From positions 229,312 to 293,311 of the forward strand of contig NZ_BAOP01000004.1 of the NCBI RefSeq assembly GCF_000344135.1: a DNA stretch of 64,000 nucleotides, read 5' to 3'. Below are positions 48,140 to 56,698 of the stretch, one piece after another (the first letter of the stretch is position 1; every line of letters begins with the position of its first letter). Both the position numbers and the translations under genes were made by a program. Source of the DNA: Gordonia malaquae NBRC 108250 (lineage in GTDB: Bacteria > Actinomycetota > Actinomycetes > Mycobacteriales > Mycobacteriaceae). The notes under the pieces were generated by a model. The model searched no databases and was not told the origin of the DNA. It saw only the letters and a program-made list of their open reading frames with translations.

Positions 48140-48634
48140 ATGCGCACCCCCACCCAGAAGCAGATCCTGTCCGCATTCCGCGGCACCACGAAGAGCGAAC
48201 TCGCGCGGGTCACCTTTCCGCTCGACTTCGACGACGTCGACTTCTCTCGACGGGAGTTCTACGGTTGGCGCGACCGCAAGATTCCTCGCCGGGCGTACAT
48301 CGTCGTTGAACTCGACGACGAGCTCGTTGCACTCATCCTGACGCGCGCCGAGGCGAAGCCATCGCGTCGTGCGATGTGCGCGTGGTGCCGGGACGTCGAC
48401 CTCTCACAAGACGCCGTTCTCTACACCACGCGCCGCACCGGGTCGCGCGGCCGACGCGGCGACACCATCGGCGCCCTGGTGTGCGAAGACTTCGGGTGCC
48501 CGAAGCACGCCCGCAAGCTGCCGCCCGCCTATCACAAAGGCACCGACCTCGACATGATCCGTGGAATGCAGGTCGACGAGATGACGCGACGCGTCGAGGC
48601 CTTCGTCGCCGAGGTCCTGTCGACGCAGGACTGA
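48140..48634 (+). CDS. FBP domain protein with treble-clef zinc finger
   Basis: A 164-residue protein of the FBP family (named after the zinc-finger part of EF-G-binding/FusB-type proteins). Seen: N-terminal TPTQKQILSAFRGTTKSELAR, and the zinc-binding cysteines CAWC near residue 79 and CEDFGC near 116 with the RRTGSRGRRGD loop between. Homologues bind the ribosome-associated factor EF-G in some bacteria, but a role in actinobacteria is not established. ATG 48140 is chosen over the TTG three codons earlier. Chromosomal gene, next to the element junction. Confidence 0.8.
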   Translation: MRTPTQKQILSAFRGTTKSELARVTFPLDFDDVDFSRREFYGWRDRKIPRRAYIVVELDDELVALILTRAEAKPSRRAMCAWCRDVDLSQDAVLYTTRRTGSRGRRGDTIGALVCEDFGCPKHARKLPPAYHKGTDLDMIRGMQVDEMTRRVEAFVAEVLSTQD

Positions 48635-48650
48635 CCGGCGCCTGCCGACG

Positions 48651-50801
48651 TCAGTCGTGTGCAAACGTGACCGACGGAAGCACCCGTCGCAGGCCGCGCG
48701 GCGACCACCACGCCGCGCGGCCCGTCACGCGCAGGATCACCGGCAGGAGCACCAGGCGCACGACGAACGCGTCCAGGAGGACAGCCGAACCGAGCACCAC
48801 GCCCATCTCCTTCGGAGGCAGTGGCCCCGAGAGCGAGAACGTGAAGAACACGGCGACCATCACAGCGCCGGCCGCGAAGATCACTCGACCCGACCGAGCC
48901 AGCGATTCGACCATCGCCTCGCGTGCCGAACCGGACTTCTCCCAGTGCTCTTTCGCCGAGGCCAACAGGAACACCGTGTAGTCCATCGCGATCGCGAAGA
49001 TCATCGCGAAGAAGAACACCGGCGCCCAGGCATCGAGGAACCCCTGCGATTCGAAACCGAAGAGGCTCGCGCCCAGGCCGTCCTGGAACACCAGCTTGGC
49101 GACGCCGAAGGCCGCCGCCGTCGACAGCAGGCTGACCACGGTGCCGAGCAACGCGATCAACGGGGCCTGCAGCGCGACGAGCAGAACCAGGAACCCGAGC
49201 ACCAGTATCACCCCGATCACCAGCGGCAGACTCTCGTCGAGCTGAGCGGCAAGATCGAGGTTCTCCACGGCGGCGCCGCCGACAACGGCGGAATCCGGAA
49301 GATCCCCCCGAAGGCGATCGACGACGTCGGCCAGGTCCGACGACGAGGGATCCACGGCGGGAACCGCCTGAATCAGCCTGAGATCGGAGCCGTCCGCCGG
49401 AACTGCACGCGGCATCACCGCCACCACTCCCCTGTCCGACGATATGACGGCCGACGCGGCGTCGGCGTCCGAGGTCGGGACGATCACCTGCAGCATGCCC
49501 GGGGCACCGTCACCGAACGCGTCCTGAACCAGCTGGTAGCCCTGGCGAGCACTCGCGTCGTCCGGCAACACTTTGATCGACGGCATCGCGGTGGTCAACG
49601 ACAACGCCGGAATCGCCAGCGCGACCAACAGCACGAACGCGGCACCGCCCAACCGAAGCGGTCGACGCCACAGCATCTGTGCCCATCGCTCGAAGATCGG
49701 CGACCGGTGTCGGTCGAGCTTCGCCCACGGCAAGGCGAGACCGTTGACGCGATCTCCGAGTTTGGCCAGGACTAGCGGCAGCAAGGTCAAGGTCGCGGCG
49801 AGAACGAAGACCACGGAGATCATCACGCCGCCCGCCATCGATCGGAACGACGGCGAGGGGACGAGCATGACCGCCGACAATGACACGAGGACGGTGACTC
49901 CTGACAGCAACACCGCCTTGCCCGCAGTGTCCATCGTTCGCGCAATCGCATCGGCAGTTGACGTCGCATCCGACGCGAGAGCCGCTCGGAAACGGACGAC
50001 CAGGAACAGCGCGTAGTCGATGCCGAGTGCAAGCGCGAACATCATCGCGAAGTTCATCGCCCAGATCGACACGGGGACAACAAAGTTCACAAGCACAAGG
50101 ACTCCGGCGGCCGAGACCAGCCCGGCGAGCGTCAACAGCAGTGGCAGCCCCGCCGCGACGACCGCCCCGAACGCGATCACCAAGATGAGCAGCGTGACGG
50201 GCCACGAGATCATCTCCGACGTCAGCATCGCATCGAGGTTCGCGGCGTTGAAATCCGACCAGAGAACCGACGCACCCGTGGCCGCGACCGTGATCAACTC
50301 CGTCGACATGGCCTGCAGGTCGGGCGTGAGGGCTGTCGCGGCCCTGACCATGTCGTCCGTGCTCGCGCGTGCGCCGCCGATGACGATCGCCGTGCGCCCG
50401 TCCGCGGACAGAGTTGCGCCCGCGACCGGACGCAGGACCTCCCCGATCCGGTCGTCGGCCTGCAATCGCGCGACGACCCCGTCGATCACCTGCCTCTCCG
50501 CGTCTGAGCCGAGCGGTTCTTCCGAATGGATGACCACCTGGATCGCCGACGATGCATTGCCGCCGAAGTGGTCAATCGCGAGCTCTCGTACCTGAACCGA
50601 CTCCGACCCGTTCGCCTGCCAGCCCGCTCCAGACAGGTTCTTCTCGACCATCGGGGCGAAGGCGCCGAGCACCACGATCAGCAGCACCCAGCCCCACGTG
50701 ACGATGCGTCGATGGGCGGCCACCCACAGGCCGAGTGCACCGAGGCGTCCGCGACGCCGGCCTTCGTCCGCGAGTGTCGAGGTCGTTTCTATTGTCGTCA
50801 T
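48651..50801 (-). CDS. MMPL/RND-family membrane exporter
   Basis: A 716-residue transporter with twelve helices in two repeats, each with a large external loop after the first helix. The proton-relay motifs are visible: ALGIDYALFLVVRFR in the first half and AIAMDYTVFLLASAKEHW in the second. MMPL proteins export lipids or toxic compounds. AAGGAGAG lies before ATG 50801; the frame extends 7 codons further without need. It is divergent from the DUF302/CsoR-like operon, with two operators of that repressor class between them (50816-50862), so export is probably induced by the signal sensed there. Confidence 0.88.
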   Translation of the reverse strand: MTTIETTSTLADEGRRRGRLGALGLWVAAHRRIVTWGWVLLIVVLGAFAPMVEKNLSGAGWQANGSESVQVRELAIDHFGGNASSAIQVVIHSEEPLGSDAERQVIDGVVARLQADDRIGEVLRPVAGATLSADGRTAIVIGGARASTDDMVRAATALTPDLQAMSTELITVAATGASVLWSDFNAANLDAMLTSEMISWPVTLLILVIAFGAVVAAGLPLLLTLAGLVSAAGVLVLVNFVVPVSIWAMNFAMMFALALGIDYALFLVVRFRAALASDATSTADAIARTMDTAGKAVLLSGVTVLVSLSAVMLVPSPSFRSMAGGVMISVVFVLAATLTLLPLVLAKLGDRVNGLALPWAKLDRHRSPIFERWAQMLWRRPLRLGGAAFVLLVALAIPALSLTTAMPSIKVLPDDASARQGYQLVQDAFGDGAPGMLQVIVPTSDADAASAVISSDRGVVAVMPRAVPADGSDLRLIQAVPAVDPSSSDLADVVDRLRGDLPDSAVVGGAAVENLDLAAQLDESLPLVIGVILVLGFLVLLVALQAPLIALLGTVVSLLSTAAAFGVAKLVFQDGLGASLFGFESQGFLDAWAPVFFFAMIFAIAMDYTVFLLASAKEHWEKSGSAREAMVESLARSGRVIFAAGAVMVAVFFTFSLSGPLPPKEMGVVLGSAVLLDAFVVRLVLLPVILRVTGRAAWWSPRGLRRVLPSVTFAHD

Positions 50802-50815
50802 CCATCTCTCCTTAT

Positions 50816-50862
50816 CCCCCATGGGGGTTATTCGAAGGCGAAGCTAGCATCCCCCTAGGGGG
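50816..50862. promoter_or_regulatory. Two CsoR/CstR-type operators in the divergent promoter
   Basis: CCCCCATGGGGG (50816-50827, flanked by TTAT and TTAT) and CCCCCTAGGGGG (50851-50862, flanked by GCAT and TTATGC). Both fit the G-C-rich palindrome with AT flanks bound by CsoR-family repressors. One overlaps the MMPL start region, the other the DUF302 promoter. Confidence 0.75.
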
Positions 50863-50916
50863 TTATGCAATACTGGAGCGGAGCACACCAGCCAGCCGAG
50901 CAGAGGAGCCGAGAAG

Positions 50917-51318
50917 ATGACTGCCTTCACCATGTCCACGACCGTCGCCGCGCAGTACGCCGAAACCGTCGCGCGCGTTCGCGAAGCTCTCGCCGACGCC
51001 GGATTCGGCGTCCTCACCGAGATCGACATCAAAGCGACGCTGAAGGCCAAGCTCGACGTCGACGTCGAACCGAAGATCATCCTCGGCGCATGCCGCCCCC
51101 AACTGGCACACCAGGCCCTGGCCGCCGATCCTCGTGTCGCCGCGCTGCTCCCGTGCAACGTCGTCGTCTCCGCCGACGGCCCCGACAGTTCATTGGTGGA
51201 GATCATGGATCCGTCCGTCATGGAGGACTTCACCGGCACCGCCGAACTCGGACCGATCGCCGCGGATGCGAAGGAGCGACTCTCCGGAGTCCTCGCCGCA
51301 CTCACCGAAGGAGCCTGA
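50917..51318 (+). CDS. DUF302 family protein
   Basis: A 133-residue soluble protein of the DUF302 family: VARVREALADAGFGVLTEID, then LGACRPQLAHQALAADP and PCNVVVSADG. The conserved Cys residues (GACRP and LLPCNV) fit a thiol- or metal-linked role. GAGGAG precedes the ATG. It is first in an operon with the CsoR/CstR-like repressor (3-base gap). DUF302 genes are often found with sulfur-stress and metal-stress regulators, which fits this place. The molecular activity is not known. Confidence 0.82.
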   Translation: MTAFTMSTTVAAQYAETVARVREALADAGFGVLTEIDIKATLKAKLDVDVEPKIILGACRPQLAHQALAADPRVAALLPCNVVVSADGPDSSLVEIMDPSVMEDFTGTAELGPIAADAKERLSGVLAALTEGA

Positions 51319-51321
51319 AAG

Positions 51322-51582
51322 ATGCAGCTTCCCGACGAAGACCTCAAACCGATCCTCACCCGCCTGCGTCGAGCACACGGCCACCTCGCGAGCGTCATTC
51401 GCATGCTCGAGGAGGGTGCCGAGTGCGAGGACGCACTCACCCAGTTGGCCGCGGTCGACAAGGCACTTCGTCGCAGCGGATACACCATGGTCGCCACCGG
51501 CCTGGAACACTGCTTGATCACCGAAGGTCCCGAGAACGTCGACAAGGAGAAGCTGGAAAGGCTGTTCCTGTCGTTCGCGTGA
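51322..51582 (+). CDS. CsoR/CstR-like metal- or sulfur-sensing repressor
   Basis: An 86-residue all-helical repressor of the CsoR family (DUF156). The two cysteines that bind copper or react with persulfide are present, Cys35 (GAECEDA) and Cys64 (LEHCL). The His that completes the copper site in CsoR, three to four residues before the second Cys, is replaced (ATGLEHC has Gly there, with a His only next to Cys64). That favours a thiol-based CstR-like sensor of reactive sulfur over a copper sensor. It should bind the two palindromes upstream and repress both operons. Confidence 0.8.
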   Translation: MQLPDEDLKPILTRLRRAHGHLASVIRMLEEGAECEDALTQLAAVDKALRRSGYTMVATGLEHCLITEGPENVDKEKLERLFLSFA

Positions 51583-51641
51583 CAGGCCGATCCTCACTAC
51601 CTGTTCGACACTGTCGGCGGGAGATGTGTCACCGTTGACCG

Positions 51642-52241
51642 GTGAGCACACCGACCGACCGCACGTCGCGACGCCGCGACCGGCGCAAGGCCGAGATGAT
51701 CCAGGCGGCCCTCGCACTGCTGTCGGCGCACGGATATCACGGCATGCGCTTCGAAGACGTCGCCGAACGTGCAGACATCGCCAAAGCCAGCCTCTACTAC
51801 TACTTCCCCAGCAAGGATCAGCTGGTCGCCGAAGCATTGGCCAAGCTGACCGACGACGTCGTCGGTCGACTGAGCACGGCCCTGGAACCCTTGAACGGAG
51901 CGCCGGCGACGGCCCGCTTCCGCGTGCTGGTCGACACTCAGCTCGACATTCTGACAGTCGACTACCCCGAAGTCGGGGCGATCTTCTCCTTCCCGGCCCC
52001 ATGGCCCGCCGAGCATGCGACCGCGATCAAGGCGATGCGGCGCACACACGACACGATCTTCCGCGACGTCGTCGACGCAGGCGTCGCGAGCGGCGAGTTC
52101 ACCACCGCCGACCCGGCAGTGGCCCTGCACTGTCTCCACGGGATGCTCAATCACGCCTCCCTGTGGCTCGACCCGACGTCCGACGCCGACCGCCGCCAAC
52201 GCGACGCCGTTGTCGACGCGGCACTCCGTCTGTTCGTCTGA
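51642..52241 (+). CDS. TetR-family regulator
   Basis: A 199-residue TetR protein from GTG 51642. HTH at residues 12-60: IQAALALLSAHGYHGMRFEDVAERADIA broken here as two helices, then ASLYYYFPSKDQLVAEAL. The C-terminal ligand domain contains HGMLNHASLWLDP. It stands alone, 60 bases after the CsoR-like gene and 103 bases before the thioesterase gene, so its target is uncertain. Confidence 0.85.
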   Translation: MSTPTDRTSRRRDRRKAEMIQAALALLSAHGYHGMRFEDVAERADIAKASLYYYFPSKDQLVAEALAKLTDDVVGRLSTALEPLNGAPATARFRVLVDTQLDILTVDYPEVGAIFSFPAPWPAEHATAIKAMRRTHDTIFRDVVDAGVASGEFTTADPAVALHCLHGMLNHASLWLDPTSDADRRQRDAVVDAALRLFV

Positions 52242-52344
52242 TCAGGTCAGTGCGTCGGGCGGCGGTCACGTCGCCGCGGTGGCGTCTCCACATTTTCGAC
52301 CTCAGGGTTGATAAATTGGCATTCAGGTCGATAGGCTCCGAACC

Positions 52345-53133
52345 ATGACCGGGAACAGCGACGTCGAGCCCTACTTCCACGCCCTCGGCGACGGTCGGTA
52401 TCGGGCGACGAATCACGTGCAGGGCGCGTGGTCGTTGGACGAGCAGCACATCGCGGCGCCGCTCGGGCTGCTCACGCATGTGGTCGAAACCGATCATGCG
52501 GCACGCCGGGGCGACCTGGTGATCAGCAGACTCTCCTTCGACATCCTCGGGATCATGCCGATCGGCGAGGTCGACCTCGCAGCCGAGGTGATCCGGCCGG
52601 GTCGGACCATCGAACTCGTCGAAGGCACCCTCTCGTACGACGGCCGAGTGATCGTCCGCCTGCGCGCCTGGCTCACCACCCCCTCCGACACGTCATCCGT
52701 CGCGGGCACCGCCTTCGACCCGATTCCCCCGGTCGACGCACACGAGCCATGGGATGCCTCGCAGATGTGGCGGGGCGGATACATCGCATCCGCGGAGGTT
52801 CGACGGCTCCTCCGAGAACCCGGTCGCGGAACGGTATGGGCGCGGTCTCCGCATCGTCTCGTGGACACCGAGACCGTCCGGCCGCTGTCACACGCCACCC
52901 GGATGTTCGACATCGCGAACGGCATGTCGGCCCGTATGGATCCGACGAAACTCGCCTACCCGAACCTCGACCTCACCGCACACGTGTTCCGCGAACCGCA
53001 CGGCGAGTGGGTCGGCTTCGACACGTCGGTATCGTTCGGCCCCAACGGAATCGGGCTGACGTCTAGCGTCCTCCACGACGAGTCGGGGCCCTTCGGCGCT
53101 CTCAACCAGTCACTGACTCTGCGGGCTCCCTGA
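52345..53133 (+). CDS. Acyl-CoA thioesterase family protein (double hotdog, TesB-like)
   Basis: A 262-residue protein with two hotdog halves: HVQGAWSLDEQHIAAPLGLLTHVVE and ISRLSFDILGIMPIGEVDLAAEVIR in the first, and FDIANGMSARMDPTKLAYPNLDLTA broken over the second. It matches the actinobacterial thioesterase family that hydrolyses acyl-CoAs. The upstream 103 bases contain two similar boxes (GACCTCAGGGTTGATAAAT and AGGTCGATAGG). Its last 32 bases overlap the 3' end of the converging monooxygenase gene. Confidence 0.75.
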   Translation: MTGNSDVEPYFHALGDGRYRATNHVQGAWSLDEQHIAAPLGLLTHVVETDHAARRGDLVISRLSFDILGIMPIGEVDLAAEVIRPGRTIELVEGTLSYDGRVIVRLRAWLTTPSDTSSVAGTAFDPIPPVDAHEPWDASQMWRGGYIASAEVRRLLREPGRGTVWARSPHRLVDTETVRPLSHATRMFDIANGMSARMDPTKLAYPNLDLTAHVFREPHGEWVGFDTSVSFGPNGIGLTSSVLHDESGPFGALNQSLTLRAP

Positions 53134-54268
53134 CATCGGTTGCACTGACATCGGTCGCACGGACAGCGGCTCGCGCCGCACGGCGTCCGGCACGAGTGGC
53201 GCCCAGCGTCGACGCACTTCTGCCGTAGCCGACGAGAAACAGACCCGGTGACACGATGACGCTCACGTCGTCGTCTGCCATGACCACGCCACCGGCCGGG
53301 TCGCGGATTCCCAGCGGCGCGAGGTGACTGAGCGCCGCCCGGAAACCGGTGGCCCAGAGGATCACGTCCACTGATTCGTGGGTGCCGTCGGCGAAATCGA
53401 CCCCGTCGTCGGTGAGCGCAGCGATGGCCCCGCGTGACACGAGCAGCCCACGTTCCACATCGGCACGCCCCTCGGCGGTGAGCGGAAGCCCCGTTGCGGC
53501 GACGACACTCAGCGGCCGCAGACCCGCTCTGGTCCGCGCAGCGACGCTGTTCTCGACATCAAGGCCCCACATCGGGTCGAACGGAGCCTCCCGCCACCGC
53601 GGCGGCGTCCGCGTCGACCACAGCGTGTCGACACCGGCTTCGTCGAGCATCTGCAGAAACTGGACCGCAGAGATGCCGCCTCCGACGACCAGCACTCGGC
53701 GGCCCACAAAATCAGCCGGCGACGTGAAGTCGCGCGTGGTCAGCTGTCGACCACCGAATGCGCCCGGGTACCACGGCACGTACGGGTGGTCCCACGTTCC
53801 GGTACCCGATATGACTGCGCCCGCGCGGTAGACCGCAGTCCGACCGTCCGGATGCTCCGCCGTGACCTCGTAACGTTCGACCGGCCTTACTCTGGAGGCG
53901 CCGTCATCGATCCTGGTGACCGACCGAACACGCCAGGGTCGGTCGACCGACAGTCCATTCTCCGTCTCGTAGCGGCTGTAATAGCGCTTGATCACTTCGC
54001 GCGCGGGCTCGCGCGGATCGACGTCACCCAGCTCCGATTCGGGTAGGTCGTGGAGACCGTTGACTCGGTCGAACGTCAGCGCGTCCCATCGATGGCTCCA
54101 CGCGCCGCCCGCGGTCGGATTGGCGTCGAGCACTTCGAAATCGACTCCGGCGACGAGGCCGGCACGCTGGAGGAAATGCGCCGCCGACAACCCGGCCTGA
54201 CCGGCGCCGATCACCACCACTCGACGGTGCCGCACATCGAAGGCCTGCGCATGTCCCGACTCTGTCAT
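53102..54268 (-). CDS. FAD/NADPH-dependent monooxygenase (FMO/CzcO-like)
   Basis: A 388-residue flavoprotein. The FAD fold is at the N-terminus (VVVIGAGQAGLSAAHFL), the NADPH fold in the middle (RVLVVGGGISAVQFLQML), and a conserved ATGFRAAL near the C-terminus. Such enzymes oxygenate N, S or ketone groups. ATG 54268 is chosen because homology starts just after it; the frame extends to 54379 across the operators. It is divergent from the TetR gene at 54367, with two TetR-type palindromes between, so it is probably repressed by that TetR. It overlaps the thioesterase gene tail to tail. Confidence 0.78.
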   Translation of the reverse strand: MTESGHAQAFDVRHRRVVVIGAGQAGLSAAHFLQRAGLVAGVDFEVLDANPTAGGAWSHRWDALTFDRVNGLHDLPESELGDVDPREPAREVIKRYYSRYETENGLSVDRPWRVRSVTRIDDGASRVRPVERYEVTAEHPDGRTAVYRAGAVISGTGTWDHPYVPWYPGAFGGRQLTTRDFTSPADFVGRRVLVVGGGISAVQFLQMLDEAGVDTLWSTRTPPRWREAPFDPMWGLDVENSVAARTRAGLRPLSVVAATGLPLTAEGRADVERGLLVSRGAIAALTDDGVDFADGTHESVDVILWATGFRAALSHLAPLGIRDPAGGVVMADDDVSVIVSPGLFLVGYGRSASTLGATRAGRRAARAAVRATDVSATDVREPAESVTG

Positions 54269-54332
54269 ATCCAGTGCCAACGTCGCATCACAGGTCAAGC
54301 ATTCCATCCGAGTCTCGTGGGTCACATTCACT

Positions 54333-54371
54333 GGTGCAATAGTTGCACCCATGCAATGATGCACTAGTGCA
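54333..54371. promoter_or_regulatory. Two palindromic operators between monooxygenase and TetR genes
   Basis: GGTGCAA-TAG-TTGCACC (54333-54349) and TGCACTAGTGCA (54360-54371), both perfect, share the half-site TGCA. The second overlaps the TetR GTG start, which suggests tight autorepression. Confidence 0.7.
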
Positions 54372-54957
54372 AGAAACACACGGAGGACTACGGGAACGGC
54401 AACGAGCCGAGACGCTGCAGCGCATCCACGACGCGGCGATCGACCTCGTCCGCGACGAAGGGTTCACGGCAGCGACGGTCGCCAACATCGCCGACCGCGC
54501 GGGCGTCTCCCGTCGCACGTTCTTCAACTACTTCCCCACCAAGGAGGACGCCGTCCTCGGCGCGGGACCTGCGACGGTCCCGTTCGAGGCCCTCGACGGA
54601 CTACTCGACGGTCCGGACCAGTTGAAGAAGGCCACGCTGGTCGTGCACGCGGTCGCGAGCAGCGTCCGACACGTCCGCACAGACGAGCCGGTGCGCCGTG
54701 CGCTGGTCAAGTCCATCCCGGAGCTGAGGGCACGCGGTGGACAGCACCACATCGCGTCTCAAGAGCTCCTGGCGGAAGCGTTGTCCGAACGCTTCGACGC
54801 CGACGACGCCGCGCGTGCCACGGCGCTCGTCATGGTCGGATCCGCTGTCCTCCGCTACGCCTACACACTCGACCCCGACATCGTCGACGACCCGGACTCC
54901 CCGGCTCTGACCGCCGCCGTCGAGCTCTTCCGAACCACCTTGAAGGACCTCACATGA
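54367..54957 (+). CDS. TetR-family regulator of the exporter operon
   Basis: A 196-residue TetR protein. HTH at about residues 20-65: AAIDLVRDEGFTAATVANIA then SRRTFFNYFPTKEDAVLG. The start is taken as GTG 54367, giving MQETHGGLRERQ; a TTG at 54343 is also in frame. Its stop overlaps the start of the drug exporter gene (ATGA), so it controls its own exporter, a common drug-efflux arrangement, and probably the divergent monooxygenase. Confidence 0.85.
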   Translation: MQETHGGLRERQRAETLQRIHDAAIDLVRDEGFTAATVANIADRAGVSRRTFFNYFPTKEDAVLGAGPATVPFEALDGLLDGPDQLKKATLVVHAVASSVRHVRTDEPVRRALVKSIPELRARGGQHHIASQELLAEALSERFDADDAARATALVMVGSAVLRYAYTLDPDIVDDPDSPALTAAVELFRTTLKDLT

Positions 54958-56627
54958 CCACACCCGAGACCACGCAGGCGTCCCAGACGCCGGGCGAGAG
55001 CTCGATGTCGCAGAAGAACATCATTCTGCTGTTCATCGGATTGATGATCACGATGCTGCTCGCTGCGCTCAACCAGACCGTCCTGTCGACGGCCCTCCCC
55101 ACGATTGTCGGCGAACTCCACGGCGTCGATCAGATGACGTGGGTCATCACCTCGTACATCCTTGCGAGCACCATCGTCATGCCCGTGTACGGGCGCATCA
55201 GCGACCTCCTCGGACGCAAACCGGTGATCCTCACCGCGATCGTCCTGTTCATCGCAGGGTCGATCGTCGGAGCCCTCGCAGGCGACATCACCTGGCTGAT
55301 CGTCGGCCGTGTGATCCAAGGCCTCGGCGGCGGCGGCCTCATGATCCTGTCGCAGGCCGCTATCGCAGATGTCGTCTCGCCGCGTGACCGTGGAAAGTAC
55401 ATGGGATTCATGGGCGCGGTGTTCGCTGTCGCATCCGTCGCGGGTCCATTGCTCGGCGGTTGGCTCACCGAGGGCCCCGGATGGCGCTGGGCGTTCTGGC
55501 TCAACGTCCCGCTTGGTGCTCTCGCCATCGCCGCGACGATCGTCTTCATGCGCCTGCCCAAGCCGCAGCACTCCGAACGCCCCAAGCTCGACTACACGGG
55601 CATGGCACTCATCGCCGCCGCGACCACCGCACTTGTGCTGATGTGCACCTGGGGCGGACACACCTACGACTGGGCGAGCCCGCAGATCATCGGCCTCGGT
55701 GTCGCATCCGTCGTCCTCGCCGTTGCGTTCGTGTTCGTCGAGAAACGAGCTCAGACGCCGATCATCCCGATGCAACTGTTCTCCAACCGCAACTTCACGC
55801 TCGTCACCATCGCCGCACTCATGGTCGGCATCACGATGTTCGGCGCGCTCGGTTACATGCCGACGTACATTCAGATGGTCACCGGCGTCGACGCCACCGT
55901 GGCGGGCCTGTACATGATCCCGATGATGGGTGGACTGCTCATCACCTCGATCGCGTCCGGTCAGATCATTTCGCGCACCGGCCGCTACAAGGTGTTCCCA
56001 CTGGTCGGTTCGGTGATCATCGGCATCGCCCTCGCGTTGCTGTCGACCATGCACGTCGACACGCCGACCTGGCTGATGTGCGTGTACCTCGCCGTCTTCG
56101 GCATCGGCCTGGGCCTCGCGATGCAGGTGCTCACTCTGATCGTGCAGAACGAGTTCCCCGGGGCTCTCGTCGGCACCGCGACCGCGGCGAACAACTACTT
56201 CCGGCAGGTCGGCGCGACCCTCGGCTCGGCCATCGTCGGCTCGATCTTCGCGTCCCGTCTCGTCGATCTGCTCAGCGAGCGCCTCGGCGGGACGGGAGCG
56301 GCGGCAGGCGGATCGAGCGGCCGGAACGACCTGACCCCGGCAGCAGTCAACTCTCTGCCCGATCAGATCCGGATTCCGATCATCGAGTCGTACAACGACG
56401 CGCTGCTCCCGATCTTCCTGTTCTTCGTCCCATTGGCCGTCGCCGCACTGATCGTCCTGCTGTTCGTCGACGAGAAGCCGCTGTCGACCAAGGTGCGTGA
56501 CGTCGCAGAGGTCGAAGGCGTCGGCGAAGGGCAAGTGCTTCCCGAGCCGTTCGATGTTCCCTCCCGCGAGTCGGACACCGCTGTGCGGTCATCGCTCACG
56601 AAGGCCCGCGAACGCGCGGACGTCTAG
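54954..56627 (+). CDS. MFS drug exporter, DHA2 family (14 helices)
   Basis: A 557-residue proton-driven multidrug exporter of the EmrB/QacA type. Seen: NQTVLSTALPTIVGEL in helix 1 (family motif D1), the loop motif GRISDLLGRKPVIL (motif A), and GPLLGGWLTEGPGWRWAFWLNVPLG (motif C region, here given in part). Fourteen hydrophobic segments fit DHA2. It is translated with the TetR gene. The C-terminal 60 residues are a hydrophilic cytosolic tail. Substrate unknown. Confidence 0.9.
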   Translation: MTTPETTQASQTPGESSMSQKNIILLFIGLMITMLLAALNQTVLSTALPTIVGELHGVDQMTWVITSYILASTIVMPVYGRISDLLGRKPVILTAIVLFIAGSIVGALAGDITWLIVGRVIQGLGGGGLMILSQAAIADVVSPRDRGKYMGFMGAVFAVASVAGPLLGGWLTEGPGWRWAFWLNVPLGALAIAATIVFMRLPKPQHSERPKLDYTGMALIAAATTALVLMCTWGGHTYDWASPQIIGLGVASVVLAVAFVFVEKRAQTPIIPMQLFSNRNFTLVTIAALMVGITMFGALGYMPTYIQMVTGVDATVAGLYMIPMMGGLLITSIASGQIISRTGRYKVFPLVGSVIIGIALALLSTMHVDTPTWLMCVYLAVFGIGLGLAMQVLTLIVQNEFPGALVGTATAANNYFRQVGATLGSAIVGSIFASRLVDLLSERLGGTGAAAGGSSGRNDLTPAAVNSLPDQIRIPIIESYNDALLPIFLFFVPLAVAALIVLLFVDEKPLSTKVRDVAEVEGVGEGQVLPEPFDVPSRESDTAVRSSLTKARERADV

Positions 56628-56646
56628 CAGCCACACCCACGACATA

Positions 56647-56686
56647 CCGCGGCCGCCGGGGGGGGGCATCCCCTCGGCGGCCGCGG
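56647..56686. terminator. Terminator between converging genes, with a run of nine Gs
   Basis: CCGCGGCCGCCG (56647-56658) and CGGCGGCCGCGG (56675-56686) form a 12-base stem. A run of nine G bases (56658-56666) begins at the last stem base and runs into the loop. It separates the exporter from the leftward ABC operon. Confidence 0.65.
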
Positions 56687-56698
56687 TGGTCTGTCCGG

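Noticed and set aside
51322..51582. Copper-sensing CsoR
   Set aside because: The His of the Cys-His-Cys copper site is missing, and no copper exporter or chaperone gene lies nearby; a thiol sensor fits better.
54861..56534. Minus-strand open frame (557 codons) opposite the MFS exporter
   Set aside because: Asp/Arg/His-rich shadow without hydrophobic segments or motifs.
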